DNA from: Kiritimatiellia bacterium
GTDB lineage: Bacteria > Verrucomicrobiota > Kiritimatiellia > RFP12 > DVOR01
Assembly (NCBI GenBank): GCA_017558005.1
Contig: JAFYWN010000001.1
Span: 1-64,000, forward strand
Reading direction: 5' to 3'
Length of the DNA: 64,000 bases
The translations under genes and the position numbers were made by a program. How positions within the stretch are numbered: the first letter of the stretch is position 1; the number at the start of each line of letters is the position of its first letter. The notes under the pieces were generated by a model. That model was not told the DNA's origin. It ran no database searches and worked only from the letters and a program-made list of their open reading frames with translations. Below, piece by piece: positions 54,306-63,292 of the stretch.

Positions 54306-55115
54306 TTAATCGCCGCGACGTACCGCAGCGACGAGGTTTCTGCGAAGTGCCAGGAGTTCTTCGCGACTCTTCGGCGTTGAGCGAGAGCCACTTTCTGGAT
54401 CTAATCCATTAAGTTTGCGCTTACGCTGGGCGAGAGGCTGCGAACCTTCTTCTTCGCGGGTTTTCTTGCTCTGCTTACCGCCCTTCTTCTGAGCCTTTTC
54501 GGCTTCGAGTCCGAGCTTCAGCAACTTCTCACAGCGTGCTGCCAAATGCTTACGCGTCGTCTTTACGTCGTCGCGCAGTTCAGCAAATTCCTTCTTCTGC
54601 TGGCGCAGACGCTTGCTGATTTGGCTGCGGGTGTAAGTTTCACCGCCGATCGTAATCTCATCTTCGCGCCGGTCATCCATGTCATCAAGCGTGTCCTCAA
54701 GCGTTGAGATGTTCGCCTCTAATTCATCGGCTCGCTCAATCATCTTGGCATTCTTGGCCGAAAGGAGTGAAGGAAGAATGCCATGCTTCTGCGCAATGGC
54801 CATCAGCGTCTTGGGAGAGGTCTCGCCGTACTTGTTTTTGACGGCGTTCAGCTCTTTCTCCAATTTGGCTGCCTCCTCTTCTGCACTCTTTCGTGCTTTG
54901 GTGAGCTTTGCGAAGCGACGTTTGACGCCTTCGGGCAGACCTTCGCCTTTGGTTTCGTCTTCGTCTTCCTCTTCTTCCTCTTCCGCTTCGTCAGCGTCAT
55001 CGTCTTCAGAGGTGTCTTCGTCTTCGTCGGTATCCTCTTCTTCGTCCTCGTCATCTTGTGAATCAATCACATCGTCGAAGTCTTCAGAGGTTTCATCATC
55101 GTATTGGTCTTCCAT
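54306..55115 (-). CDS. Acidic phage scaffolding protein
   Basis: The 269-residue protein starts with a ~55-residue Asp/Glu-rich stretch (EDDDADEAEEEEEEDEDE and similar), continues as long coiled-coil helices (AEEEAAKLEKELNAVKNKYG, later LRQQKKEFAELRDDVKTTRK), and ends in a basic tail that could bind the inner capsid face. This layout and its position directly before the capsid gene are typical of scaffolding proteins. AAGGATAACTC precedes the ATG. Proteolytic release is possible but no protease domain is seen. Confidence 0.72.
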   Translation of the reverse strand: MEDQYDDETSEDFDDVIDSQDDEDEEEDTDEDEDTSEDDDADEAEEEEEEDEDETKGEGLPEGVKRRFAKLTKARKSAEEEAAKLEKELNAVKNKYGETSPKTLMAIAQKHGILPSLLSAKNAKMIERADELEANISTLEDTLDDMDDRREDEITIGGETYTRSQISKRLRQQKKEFAELRDDVKTTRKHLAARCEKLLKLGLEAEKAQKKGGKQSKKTREEEGSQPLAQRKRKLNGLDPESGSRSTPKSREELLALRRNLVAAVRRGD

Positions 55116-55207
55116 GAGTTATCCTTCATGCTCGGAACGCGCCATGTTTACCGGCACAACGGGCTGCGCTACTCTCCGCTGTCGTGCTTTTATTGTTGCA
55201 AAAGAAG

Positions 55208-55244
55208 ACCCGCCTAAGTGCTTCAAAGTGGCGCTTAGACGGGT
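55208..55244 (-). terminator. Terminator after the polyvalent-protein gene
   Basis: A 14-bp stem (ACCCGCCTAAGTGC / GCGCTTAGACGGGT, two wobbles), read on the minus strand, is followed by TCTTCTTTTGC. Confidence 0.7.
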
Positions 55245-55248
55245 GTTC

Positions 55249-55264
55249 GTGTAGACATCTACAC
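55249..55264 (-). promoter_or_regulatory. Palindromic motif GTGTAGATGTCTACAC
   Basis: Seven-base inverted arms, with a two-base centre, lie right at the stop codon of the 2567-residue gene. A 13-bp core of it (TGTAGATGTCTAC) recurs on the opposite strand at 63055-63067 upstream of the same gene. Confidence 0.5.
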
Positions 55265-58200
55265 TAATTAGCGTTAATCGCATCAATCGCACGCAGGCGC
55301 GTATCGGGATTCTTGATGCTTTTAATTGATTCAAGCATTCGCAATGCGCTTGGTTTCTTAGCTTCCTTGAAGAGCTGCTTCAGGCGGTCGGTATTCTGTA
55401 GCAGGAAGAGCGTGTCTTCGGCCGATAACTCTTCTTGCGCGTCCATCTTCAGGAAGAGTTGCTCCACCTTAATGCGATCCGCGGCGCGCTGCGCTTCGTC
55501 AATCTTCTCATACTCTCGCAAGGTCTGCATATCGCCGCCGGAGTCCACCGAACAGAATCGCGCGAGTGTCGGGCCGACCACGGGGAAGTTGAGGATGAAA
55601 CGCAATTCCTTTGTGCTGTCGGAGTGCGGCACACCGTCAGTCTCGCGGAATCGATAGAGCTGCGCAAAGGGAGATGCATTCCAAGTTTTCTGCGTTACCT
55701 TCTCGGCGAAGTTAGTTGGCTCCAAGAAGCGAGCCTTGAAATCTCGTTCGGAATACATCGGCGCATCTCTGTAGGATTCGTGCGGATTGGAGCCAAACAG
55801 GTACGGACTGACAAACGGCGTGAGGAAGCTCCATATAGAGCCGCGATCGCTCGGGTCGAAGCCGAATTGATTGGCTGCTTCATGGACTACATGGTCGAAT
55901 CCAACACCCGGATCAGGTGAACCCAGTCCGCATCTCTCTGCAAACTTATTCCAGGCCGCGCGAATACCCATGTCAATCAGTTTCGCTTCGTCAGGAATAG
56001 GAAGCTTGAGGCAGATTGTCGTCAGGCCATCAAACCAGATTGGCAGGCAGCGGTAGGCGCGCTGCGCGTAGACAGACACCTTCTTCATTGCCTCTTCCTG
56101 CCAGCGCAGCACATCAATGACCGAACCCGCCACCGTGCCCTTGAGCTTCTCTTCGTCGTTATCGTCCGTGAGCAGCCAAACGAGCGACCTTCTGAGCAAG
56201 CCTGACGTGACCATGAGTGAGGTGAGCGTCGGGAGTGCATGCAGCGTAGCCTTGCCAAACCACGAGCCAGGATGCTGCGTCGCAGACTTCACCGAGCGCA
56301 GTCCGGCGCGCAGGCGTGCATTCCAGAAGCTCGACGTGCTCATCTCGATCATCTGTGCGAGAAGTCCGCGCGCGGCGAAGTCTGGCGAACCAACCATCTC
56401 GGTAGTCTGCAAGGCTATGCGCTTGCGGTCCTTGTTGCTGAACTGTTGTTTACCTCCTGTCGCTTGATTATGCAGCGCGCAATACCCTGCGAGTTTGATG
56501 GTCATTTCTTCAATCTCGCTCAGATTGCCAATGCCTTCCCAGATTACGTGCGCGCTCTTAGACGCACTCTGCCAAGCGGCCGTTCCCCATTGCTTGGGAT
56601 CCTTTAGCACCTTCCATACGCGCTCTGGTAGAGGTGCCATTACGTCAACCTCGTCCTCGAAGGAGATTTCGTACTTGTCGAAGAGTTGCTTCAGGTCTGA
56701 CTTGACGAAGTCGTCGTTGCGCATCTGTCGCAAGGTGAGCAATACGCCATCTTCAAGCGCCTTGCGTGCCATGATAGCGCAATACTCCAATTCTTCCGCC
56801 TTCGAAATATTACCCGCTTTGCGTGCAGCATCAGCCTCTTGAAGTGTCTGTTCGAACTCGCCACGCTGAATCATGCGCGCCATCTTGTGGCCGAAGCTTG
56901 TCCAGTATTCCACTGTTGAGGTATTGAAGAGGAATCGTCCGAGTGGGTGCTGACCGATTGACTTCATGACGTGAGGGGGAATGAATTGTGCCGCCATCGC
57001 AGCATAGGCTCCGGCGTCGGTAACACCACCAAGAATCGCACCAGGCTTGCCTGGAATAACGCGCATGGCTGCGCCGAGATTGAAGGCGCTTAACCAGTGG
57101 AGTGGTGACCGCTTAAATCCCTTATTATTGATTGCGAATGCGGCGAGGTCGCGCTCGTACGCTGGTGCAATGAAGGTGATATTGTTCGTCGTTCGGCCAG
57201 CGTTAATGAATCGGCAGAAGGTAGTAATGCCAGGGATTGATGTGGACTTATCCATCACCGCGTCAGCCACTTCGCGTGGCACGACCATCGCCTTTACTTC
57301 GCCATTCTTCATGAAGTGAACCGTGCCGAAGCGGTCGTTGTTAACTTCGTTTTCACCCTTTTCGAGAATCCGGAATTCTGGGAACTCAAATCGTTCCAGT
57401 GTGTCTGCCAATTCAATCATCATGGCATTCTTCTGTGCCGCTTCAATGATTGCCACCGCAGTCTCGGCCGTTGCAGTCACTGGATTGGAGGTGGCCCTGA
57501 AACTACCGGTCAGACGGTGCAACCGATAACCCGTCTCCGTGGATACGCCGCCGCCAATCCGCATCATCTGCGTGAGTGCGAGCGTTAATGGGTCGCGCCC
57601 GGCCTTGCCTTTCTGGTCAAGTTGTTCGTGCATGTCGACAATCTGACCCGCATCATCGACGTGGCGCATCGTGACATAGTGCTTATTGCGCTGAAGGAGG
57701 CGCATATTGTTGGGGCCAAGCATGGAGGCGACTTGTGCATTGTTGATAACGGCTTGTTCATAGACGGCTCGGAATTGATTGGCCATGGAGATGACGTTGC
57801 GCATCTTTGAAAGGCCAAGTTCACGACTCATCTGATTGAGTGCCTTGTGGGCGGTCGGCGCATCGATACCCAATGCCGTTGCGCGGTCGCCAATCTCAAT
57901 GACGCGCTTAAAATGGAGGTACTTGGCCAACGTCTTCATATCCACATCAAGCTTACGAGAGGCTTGAATAACCTTCTCGGAGAGGTCAGCCAGGAAGATT
58001 TTGGATCTGCCGTACTGATGGCGATATTGGGTCAAGAGGTAGCTAACGTCTTCTACAGCCGCATTGGCGGCCAGTTTCAGTGCGTTGTATTCGTCCTGTG
58101 TCAACTTGCCCTTCTTAACCATCTTCTCTGCTTGACGCAATGCGATAGAGGTGGCTTCGTTCGCCACCATAACAACCGGCGCATGTTTGTCGGTGAAGAT

Positions 58201-61200
58201 GCGCGCAAATTTCATTGCGTTGTTGGCGCCAAAGAAGCGATAGTAGAGGCGTTCGAAGAGATTCGCCCCTTCCGGTGCCACGCGCTGTAGGCGGCTACGG
58301 AGTCTGCGCCGTTCCGTTTCGGCTTCGCGACTCCATTGTGCCGACAGGCGATCCATGAGTCCGCTCACGTCAGTCTTTCCTTCAATTGCGGCTACGGCTT
58401 TCTCCCAGGCACGCATGGCACTCGGATGGCGCTGCATACCTTCCATCATTGCGCGATAGTACTTCGGCGCGCGTTGTGCGACGGCTCCGGGATCCAACCA
58501 TAACGCTGCGCCCATCTCGGCGTAGGCCTCTTTCGGCTGCTTGTGATATTGCACCTGGTCGGGTTTAATGCCCATCCACCAGGCGATGAAGTTGGTCGCC
58601 TCGTTGATGAGTTCGGTGTCGGTTGTGAACGCGGTCTCCGGCATGACTTCGGCGTGAGATTGCTTCAAATTTAAGATGTGCGCAAGGAAGTTGCCGTGCT
58701 CGCGCACCTTCACACCGTCAAGCTGGTCAATGTAGTGCCATAGTTCGTGGGCCATTACCTTCGTGCCAATGCCTTGGTGAATGCCCGACTTAATACGCCG
58801 GTCAACCAATTTGTTGAGCGCCTCGTGGAGTTTGATTTGGGAAAGGCGTTTTTCATGAATCACGACACGCTTGGAATGGTGTGCGCACCAATTCGGATCT
58901 TCGTTGCGGAAGAATCCCTTCTGCTTCAAATCGTCGTGCAACGCCTGGATATCCGTGGCATCAGCAAGGCCAAAGAGTTGTGCGCGAACGGCGGTATCTT
59001 GCGTGTCGTTCCTGAACCAACCCAGCGCATTGCGTGGGCCTCTGTTGGCATCCTTGACCACCTTCGGGTAACGCCCTGCCAACTCACGATAGATTCCGAC
59101 CACATGGTGCAGCGCCAATGGCACGCGCCCCTTCTCGGCAGCAGGAGAACCCACCACCGGCACACGTCCACCATTTGGATACACCGTACTCTCCAGCGTC
59201 GAACGCATCTCGTCGGCCACAGGATTATTATTGACTTTCGCCTCCGAAGTGTGCGATAATTGAGGTGACTTAAGTGAGGAATTAGTCTCCGAGTATTGTC
59301 CTTCCTTGAGTATCGTTTGCGAATCGGAGTTTTCGCTCTCGACCTTGGGAGATTGATCGGTTAAACCGTTAGATCTCATTTGTTCGGTCTCATGGTCTGG
59401 GTTATCCAATACCATGAGGCCGAACTTTTTTAAAGCATTTGGGCCCGGCTTTCCTGGGTGAAATGACGTGGGTCCTTTGAAGTTGCCATCGCCGTCAAGG
59501 TTGAAGAATACTGCCGTCACGCCTTCTTGCTTTTTGGAATAGACTTTGACGTGTGTCGTATAGAGATTTCGATTTTGACCATTGTGAAAACCGTACTCGC
59601 GTAAGACCATTTGTGGATGGCAGATGACGTCTATTAGAAGCGGGAGCATCTCAAGGCGTTGGCGCTGAAATCCTGCAATATCAGCCTCTGTGTAGCGGCC
59701 GTATAGAATGCCTGCGCGAGCGTCTTCTGCGCTCTTAGCTTTGCTAATCCACCCCTTTCGCTGTCCATCTTTTGGTTGCTCGCTGATGAATCTGAAGAAA
59801 TGCCCCTCGTCTAATTTGACTTTTTTCCCATCTGGAGTTTTAAAGATTCTGCCAGAAACATTGGCCATAAACCATTTCAGTGCATCGCGAGCGGACACGC
59901 CTTTTGGAAGGAATGCTTGCTCTGGCATGGGTTGAGGCTTGATTGAGTCGGAGAGATTTCTTGCTTGTACGGCGTTCAATCGAATCGGATTATTGGGGTT
60001 AACTTCTTCTACGCCCAGAATCGAGAGATTCTGCATGCGTTGGTTATGCCCCTTCACTGCGTTGCGTTGCATCAGTGAAAGATTCCTTTGTCCTTGAAGG
60101 CGAACCGGAACCTTCGCCTCGTGTGCAGCGGCCAGTACGCCCTTAAGGCCCGTATTAATTTCGGCTTCGGTGGCACCGTCTGCAATATCGACCGTCATCA
60201 ACCCTTCGTCGCTTACGACCGAGAAGTGAGTCGCGTTTTCTACCGTAAAGCGCGACTCAATCGAGTCGTTGACAGGTTGTAACGCCGCCTTTGGCGTCGT
60301 TGGCATCATCGAGAAGTCAAAGCCGCCCTGGTCTGGATTATCTCCAGTGTCAGTTTCGGCGTCCGCATTGGCGGCCGCCACGGCTCCTGCTTCTTGATTA
60401 ACCGTCGTCATGCGGCCGTCTGGCATCTCTACGGCGATATCGTCAAGGTGTAAGGCTTGCTTTGCGTAGGCGTGGGCTTGTTGTGCAAGTTCGGGGTCGG
60501 TGTAATAATTCTGCCAACGCACCTTCCTGGCTTCCAGTTCGCTAATAATGCGCTGCATGCCTTCCACATCTTCCGAGGATTCAAGGCCGTACTTCTTCAG
60601 CAGTGCATCGCGGGCTTTAAGGTTGCCCGACTGCTTGCCGGTGGCTTGCTTGAGTGCGCGCAGGTCGGTCTCAATCTCTCGCACCTTACTGCTGGCAAAC
60701 TTCGCTTCGAGCGTCATGGCCAACTGGAAGGAATCGTCATCGCCAAAGAGTGAGAGTTGCTGGATACCCCTGGCTTCAATGCGCTGCTTATAGGCACTCA
60801 TTAAGGAGCGTGCCATGATTGCAGCATCGGTCGCACGAACACCATCGTTGAGTACAGCGCGCATTACTGCGCGTTGAATGTCACCGGCGTAGGCATTGGC
60901 ACCCATTGGCGCTTCTCGCGCAATGGCCGAAGCCACGTCCAACGTCATGCGTTCGTCTTTGCCCATGAAGAAAGTGTAGAGGTCGTCGCTGGCGTGTTCG
61001 GCCAATAGCCTTGCTTCTGCTTGACGCTTGCGGCCGTAGAGTTCAGGATGTTCGGCCAACGTCTGTGCGTCAAGCTTGCTGTTCCGGAAGAAGTTAACGA
61101 AGTCTTGGTCGCTGCCTTTGCCATCGAGAATGTTGTCGTAGGCATCCATCAGACGTGCGGACTCAATCGTCCATCCGTCCTTCTCGTAGATGATGTTGGC

Positions 61201-62967
61201 GGGGATCTGCACCATCTGATTCTGTTTGGCCAGGTCCAGACGGTGACGCCCCGTTACGACCTCGCGGTGGCCGTCAGCAAATTCCATCACAAGAATCGGC
61301 TTGGCGGGAATTGGGTTGTATGCCCCTTGTAAGCGTTCTCCTGCCACCACGCCGGTGGCCGCATCCGCATCTGCCTTGAATTGCTTCACGCGATCATTGA
61401 CTGCAATGCTATCCACAGGAAGGTTTTGCACCTTCAGGTCGCTATCACGAATCAATCGGAAGAGGTCAATCGTAGATTGCTGATTGACCTCTGGCCTAAT
61501 CGTGACAGGCTCTCCATCGGTATCGGTGACGACACCATTAACCGTGGTAATCGTACCATCGCCGTGAACCACTGCGCCATCCTTGAAGATAACGCCGCCA
61601 TTCTGCGTTACAGCCGCTGGGCCGCCGGGCGCATCAGTGGCCACGGGCTGGCCAGCTGCTGCACGTTTGAGGGCTTCAAGCGCTTCTGCCTGATGCTCAA
61701 TAGCGAAGAGGCGGCGCCACTTCTTCAGTTCGCTGCGCGAGTCAAGATAGCCGCCACCTTCACCCAGGGCGCCACCTGTGGCTCCGAAGATGCCTGCTTG
61801 TGCCGTGGCGCGGATCTTATCCTCCAAACTAATCTCAACGCCCGCATCCTGTAGGCGCGACAAATGCATCCACTGGTCAAGCGATTCCGAGCCACCTTCC
61901 CATGCGACATTCCGCATGAAGCGTTTGGCCACGTCACTCTTAAAGGGTCGCCGGAGTCCACTCAAGAACCATTGTTTGGCCGTCTTGCTCGCAGCGGGAC
62001 CAGCAGCCGCAGAAATAGCTCCACTTTCTAAGTCCAGTCGCGATAAGAAATAAGACGTGAGGCCGTCTATGGTGGCAATCTCGGCGGCTCTATTTGGGTC
62101 TACGCCATTCTCTATAGCTGCTGCATGTGTTTCGCCTGCCGCTTCGCCTGCCATCCCGACTGCGTAGGTCTTGCCCGGACCAGTCGCCACTTGCTTGACT
62201 GCATTAACCGCCATCTGTCCAGTGGTCAATGGGGTCGTGGAAGGAGCAACCACCTTCGCCACTGGCGCCACACCTTTAACCGTTGTGGCGGCGGCATTAA
62301 CGGCCTGTGTACCTTTGGCGGCGGCGCCACCAATAAGGAGCTGTGCGCCAAGGTTGGTCACCACTTCAATGCCATCTCGCACGAAGCGAACGCCATCGCT
62401 CATCAGGTGGTCGTACTTCTTATCTGCGCTCAAGTACTTCGCGTCGAACTGATCAAGCCCCTGACGCAGGCGTGCGTTATCCTTTGCCCAATCGTGAAAT
62501 TGGCCAGACACCGCATTAGGTAAAAGCCCGCCTGCGGATGTGAGCCAACCCAAACCTGCATTGGTCAGCTGCGAGAGCCCGACAATCATCTTCGGAATCT
62601 GCGTCACTATGCGTCCTGCCTGACTGCCAACTGCTGCGCCGTAGTCTGCTGCAAACTCGCCCCAACGCCCACTCTCCGCCTTCCAGGCTGCATCGCGCTC
62701 TTCTGTGGTCTGCGTGATTAATTCAGAGGGGTTGTCCGTATTGATTGCATGAAAGAGTTCGGTGGCCTGACGTCCCTCTTGCGCCCACTGCTCCTGAAAA
62801 GCGGTAGACTTCTCGTAGGAGACGAACTGCTCTGTGCCGTCTTCGAACTTGAAATGGCGAAGGGGGATAACCTCATCGCCGTTCTTACGAGCTTCGGCCG
62901 CTTTGTCGTAAGAGGAATATTCGAGTTGACCGTTGTGATAAATCGGAAGTAGATCTTTTGAAGCCAT
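55264..62967 (-). CDS. Giant phage polyvalent protein (ParB-like, nuclease-like and metallopeptidase-like modules)
   Basis: The 2567-residue multidomain protein fits the polyvalent proteins of phages and conjugative elements, thought to be injected with DNA to counter the host. Visible modules: a hydrophobic region near residues 115-260; a ParB-like nuclease domain around 505-610 (GHREVVTGRHRLDLAKQ); a barnase-EndoU-ColicinE5-RelE-like nuclease region around 1030-1185 (from KLDEGHFFRFI, through YTTHVKVYSKK, to GPTSFHPGKPG); a zincin-like motif HELWH near 1407; and then ~1100 mostly helical residues with no assignment. It starts with ATG after AAGGA and is followed by a terminator. Codon use stays even throughout, so it is intact. 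Confidence 0.8.
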   Translation of the reverse strand: MASKDLLPIYHNGQLEYSSYDKAAEARKNGDEVIPLRHFKFEDGTEQFVSYEKSTAFQEQWAQEGRQATELFHAINTDNPSELITQTTEERDAAWKAESGRWGEFAADYGAAVGSQAGRIVTQIPKMIVGLSQLTNAGLGWLTSAGGLLPNAVSGQFHDWAKDNARLRQGLDQFDAKYLSADKKYDHLMSDGVRFVRDGIEVVTNLGAQLLIGGAAAKGTQAVNAAATTVKGVAPVAKVVAPSTTPLTTGQMAVNAVKQVATGPGKTYAVGMAGEAAGETHAAAIENGVDPNRAAEIATIDGLTSYFLSRLDLESGAISAAAGPAASKTAKQWFLSGLRRPFKSDVAKRFMRNVAWEGGSESLDQWMHLSRLQDAGVEISLEDKIRATAQAGIFGATGGALGEGGGYLDSRSELKKWRRLFAIEHQAEALEALKRAAAGQPVATDAPGGPAAVTQNGGVIFKDGAVVHGDGTITTVNGVVTDTDGEPVTIRPEVNQQSTIDLFRLIRDSDLKVQNLPVDSIAVNDRVKQFKADADAATGVVAGERLQGAYNPIPAKPILVMEFADGHREVVTGRHRLDLAKQNQMVQIPANIIYEKDGWTIESARLMDAYDNILDGKGSDQDFVNFFRNSKLDAQTLAEHPELYGRKRQAEARLLAEHASDDLYTFFMGKDERMTLDVASAIAREAPMGANAYAGDIQRAVMRAVLNDGVRATDAAIMARSLMSAYKQRIEARGIQQLSLFGDDDSFQLAMTLEAKFASSKVREIETDLRALKQATGKQSGNLKARDALLKKYGLESSEDVEGMQRIISELEARKVRWQNYYTDPELAQQAHAYAKQALHLDDIAVEMPDGRMTTVNQEAGAVAAANADAETDTGDNPDQGGFDFSMMPTTPKAALQPVNDSIESRFTVENATHFSVVSDEGLMTVDIADGATEAEINTGLKGVLAAAHEAKVPVRLQGQRNLSLMQRNAVKGHNQRMQNLSILGVEEVNPNNPIRLNAVQARNLSDSIKPQPMPEQAFLPKGVSARDALKWFMANVSGRIFKTPDGKKVKLDEGHFFRFISEQPKDGQRKGWISKAKSAEDARAGILYGRYTEADIAGFQRQRLEMLPLLIDVICHPQMVLREYGFHNGQNRNLYTTHVKVYSKKQEGVTAVFFNLDGDGNFKGPTSFHPGKPGPNALKKFGLMVLDNPDHETEQMRSNGLTDQSPKVESENSDSQTILKEGQYSETNSSLKSPQLSHTSEAKVNNNPVADEMRSTLESTVYPNGGRVPVVGSPAAEKGRVPLALHHVVGIYRELAGRYPKVVKDANRGPRNALGWFRNDTQDTAVRAQLFGLADATDIQALHDDLKQKGFFRNEDPNWCAHHSKRVVIHEKRLSQIKLHEALNKLVDRRIKSGIHQGIGTKVMAHELWHYIDQLDGVKVREHGNFLAHILNLKQSHAEVMPETAFTTDTELINEATNFIAWWMGIKPDQVQYHKQPKEAYAEMGAALWLDPGAVAQRAPKYYRAMMEGMQRHPSAMRAWEKAVAAIEGKTDVSGLMDRLSAQWSREAETERRRLRSRLQRVAPEGANLFERLYYRFFGANNAMKFARIFTDKHAPVVMVANEATSIALRQAEKMVKKGKLTQDEYNALKLAANAAVEDVSYLLTQYRHQYGRSKIFLADLSEKVIQASRKLDVDMKTLAKYLHFKRVIEIGDRATALGIDAPTAHKALNQMSRELGLSKMRNVISMANQFRAVYEQAVINNAQVASMLGPNNMRLLQRNKHYVTMRHVDDAGQIVDMHEQLDQKGKAGRDPLTLALTQMMRIGGGVSTETGYRLHRLTGSFRATSNPVTATAETAVAIIEAAQKNAMMIELADTLERFEFPEFRILEKGENEVNNDRFGTVHFMKNGEVKAMVVPREVADAVMDKSTSIPGITTFCRFINAGRTTNNITFIAPAYERDLAAFAINNKGFKRSPLHWLSAFNLGAAMRVIPGKPGAILGGVTDAGAYAAMAAQFIPPHVMKSIGQHPLGRFLFNTSTVEYWTSFGHKMARMIQRGEFEQTLQEADAARKAGNISKAEELEYCAIMARKALEDGVLLTLRQMRNDDFVKSDLKQLFDKYEISFEDEVDVMAPLPERVWKVLKDPKQWGTAAWQSASKSAHVIWEGIGNLSEIEEMTIKLAGYCALHNQATGGKQQFSNKDRKRIALQTTEMVGSPDFAARGLLAQMIEMSTSSFWNARLRAGLRSVKSATQHPGSWFGKATLHALPTLTSLMVTSGLLRRSLVWLLTDDNDEEKLKGTVAGSVIDVLRWQEEAMKKVSVYAQRAYRCLPIWFDGLTTICLKLPIPDEAKLIDMGIRAAWNKFAERCGLGSPDPGVGFDHVVHEAANQFGFDPSDRGSIWSFLTPFVSPYLFGSNPHESYRDAPMYSERDFKARFLEPTNFAEKVTQKTWNASPFAQLYRFRETDGVPHSDSTKELRFILNFPVVGPTLARFCSVDSGGDMQTLREYEKIDEAQRAADRIKVEQLFLKMDAQEELSAEDTLFLLQNTDRLKQLFKEAKKPSALRMLESIKSIKNPDTRLRAIDAINAN

Positions 62968-63054
62968 GGCGAAATCCTTGATAACAGAATGTCACCATTG
63001 TTTCAAAAATGCCGAAAGTAAAATTTTATCGGCTATGCCGATACTTCTCTTTTT

Positions 63055-63067
63055 TGTAGATGTCTAC
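63055..63067 (+). promoter_or_regulatory. Motif TGTAGATGTCTAC, second copy
   Basis: The same 13 bases as the minus-strand site at 55249-55264, in opposite orientation. Together they bracket the polyvalent-protein gene. Confidence 0.45.
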
Positions 63068-63101
63068 TGATTCTTCTACGGACAAGTCTTCATCCCCAAA
63101 C

Positions 63102-63124
63102 TGTCAATATTTTGAAAATTGACA
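63102..63124. promoter_or_regulatory. Operator-like palindrome TGTCAAT-N9-ATTGACA
   Basis: Seven-base perfect arms with a 9-bp AT-rich centre, typical spacing for a dimeric phage repressor. It lies in the control region upstream of the 2567-residue gene. Confidence 0.5.
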
Positions 63125-63184
63125 ATTGCCTTTAAAATCTTATGTAAATCGTTGTGGGGTAAGGAATTGTGATTGACAGATTTT

Positions 63185-63214
63185 TTGACAGTTGGAGATG
63201 GAGTTTGGTATAAT
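63185..63214 (+). promoter_or_regulatory. Consensus promoter antisense to the phage block
   Basis: TTGACA (63185-63190), an 18-bp spacer ending in TGG, and TATAAT (63209-63214). Both hexamers are perfect. It is the strongest promoter recognised in the window. Confidence 0.75.
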
Positions 63215-63220
63215 GACGGC

Positions 63221-63275
63221 TCTCCTACACAGACACACAACCCCATAACGGCGACTGCATTGCAGCGCCGTTTTT
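63221..63275 (+). ncRNA. Candidate phage small RNA (~55 nt)
   Basis: From the predicted start near 63221, transcription meets a terminator at once: AACGGCG / CGCCGTT (63247-63253 and 63266-63272) with inner CTG/CAG and TTTTT at 63271-63275. No start codon with a ribosome-binding site lies inside. A short structured RNA is the simplest product. Confidence 0.55.
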
Positions 63276-63292
63276 AGTTATTGGTGGAGGTG

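Larger units (their letters stand above)
62968..63292. other. Phage intergenic control region
   Basis: This 325-bp gap holds, in order: GCCGA-rich short repeats near 63012-63041, the motif at 63055-63067, the palindrome at 63102-63124, two direct TTGACAG copies 12 bp apart (63173 and 63185), a consensus plus-strand promoter and a terminator. No protein gene is supported. Confidence 0.65.
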
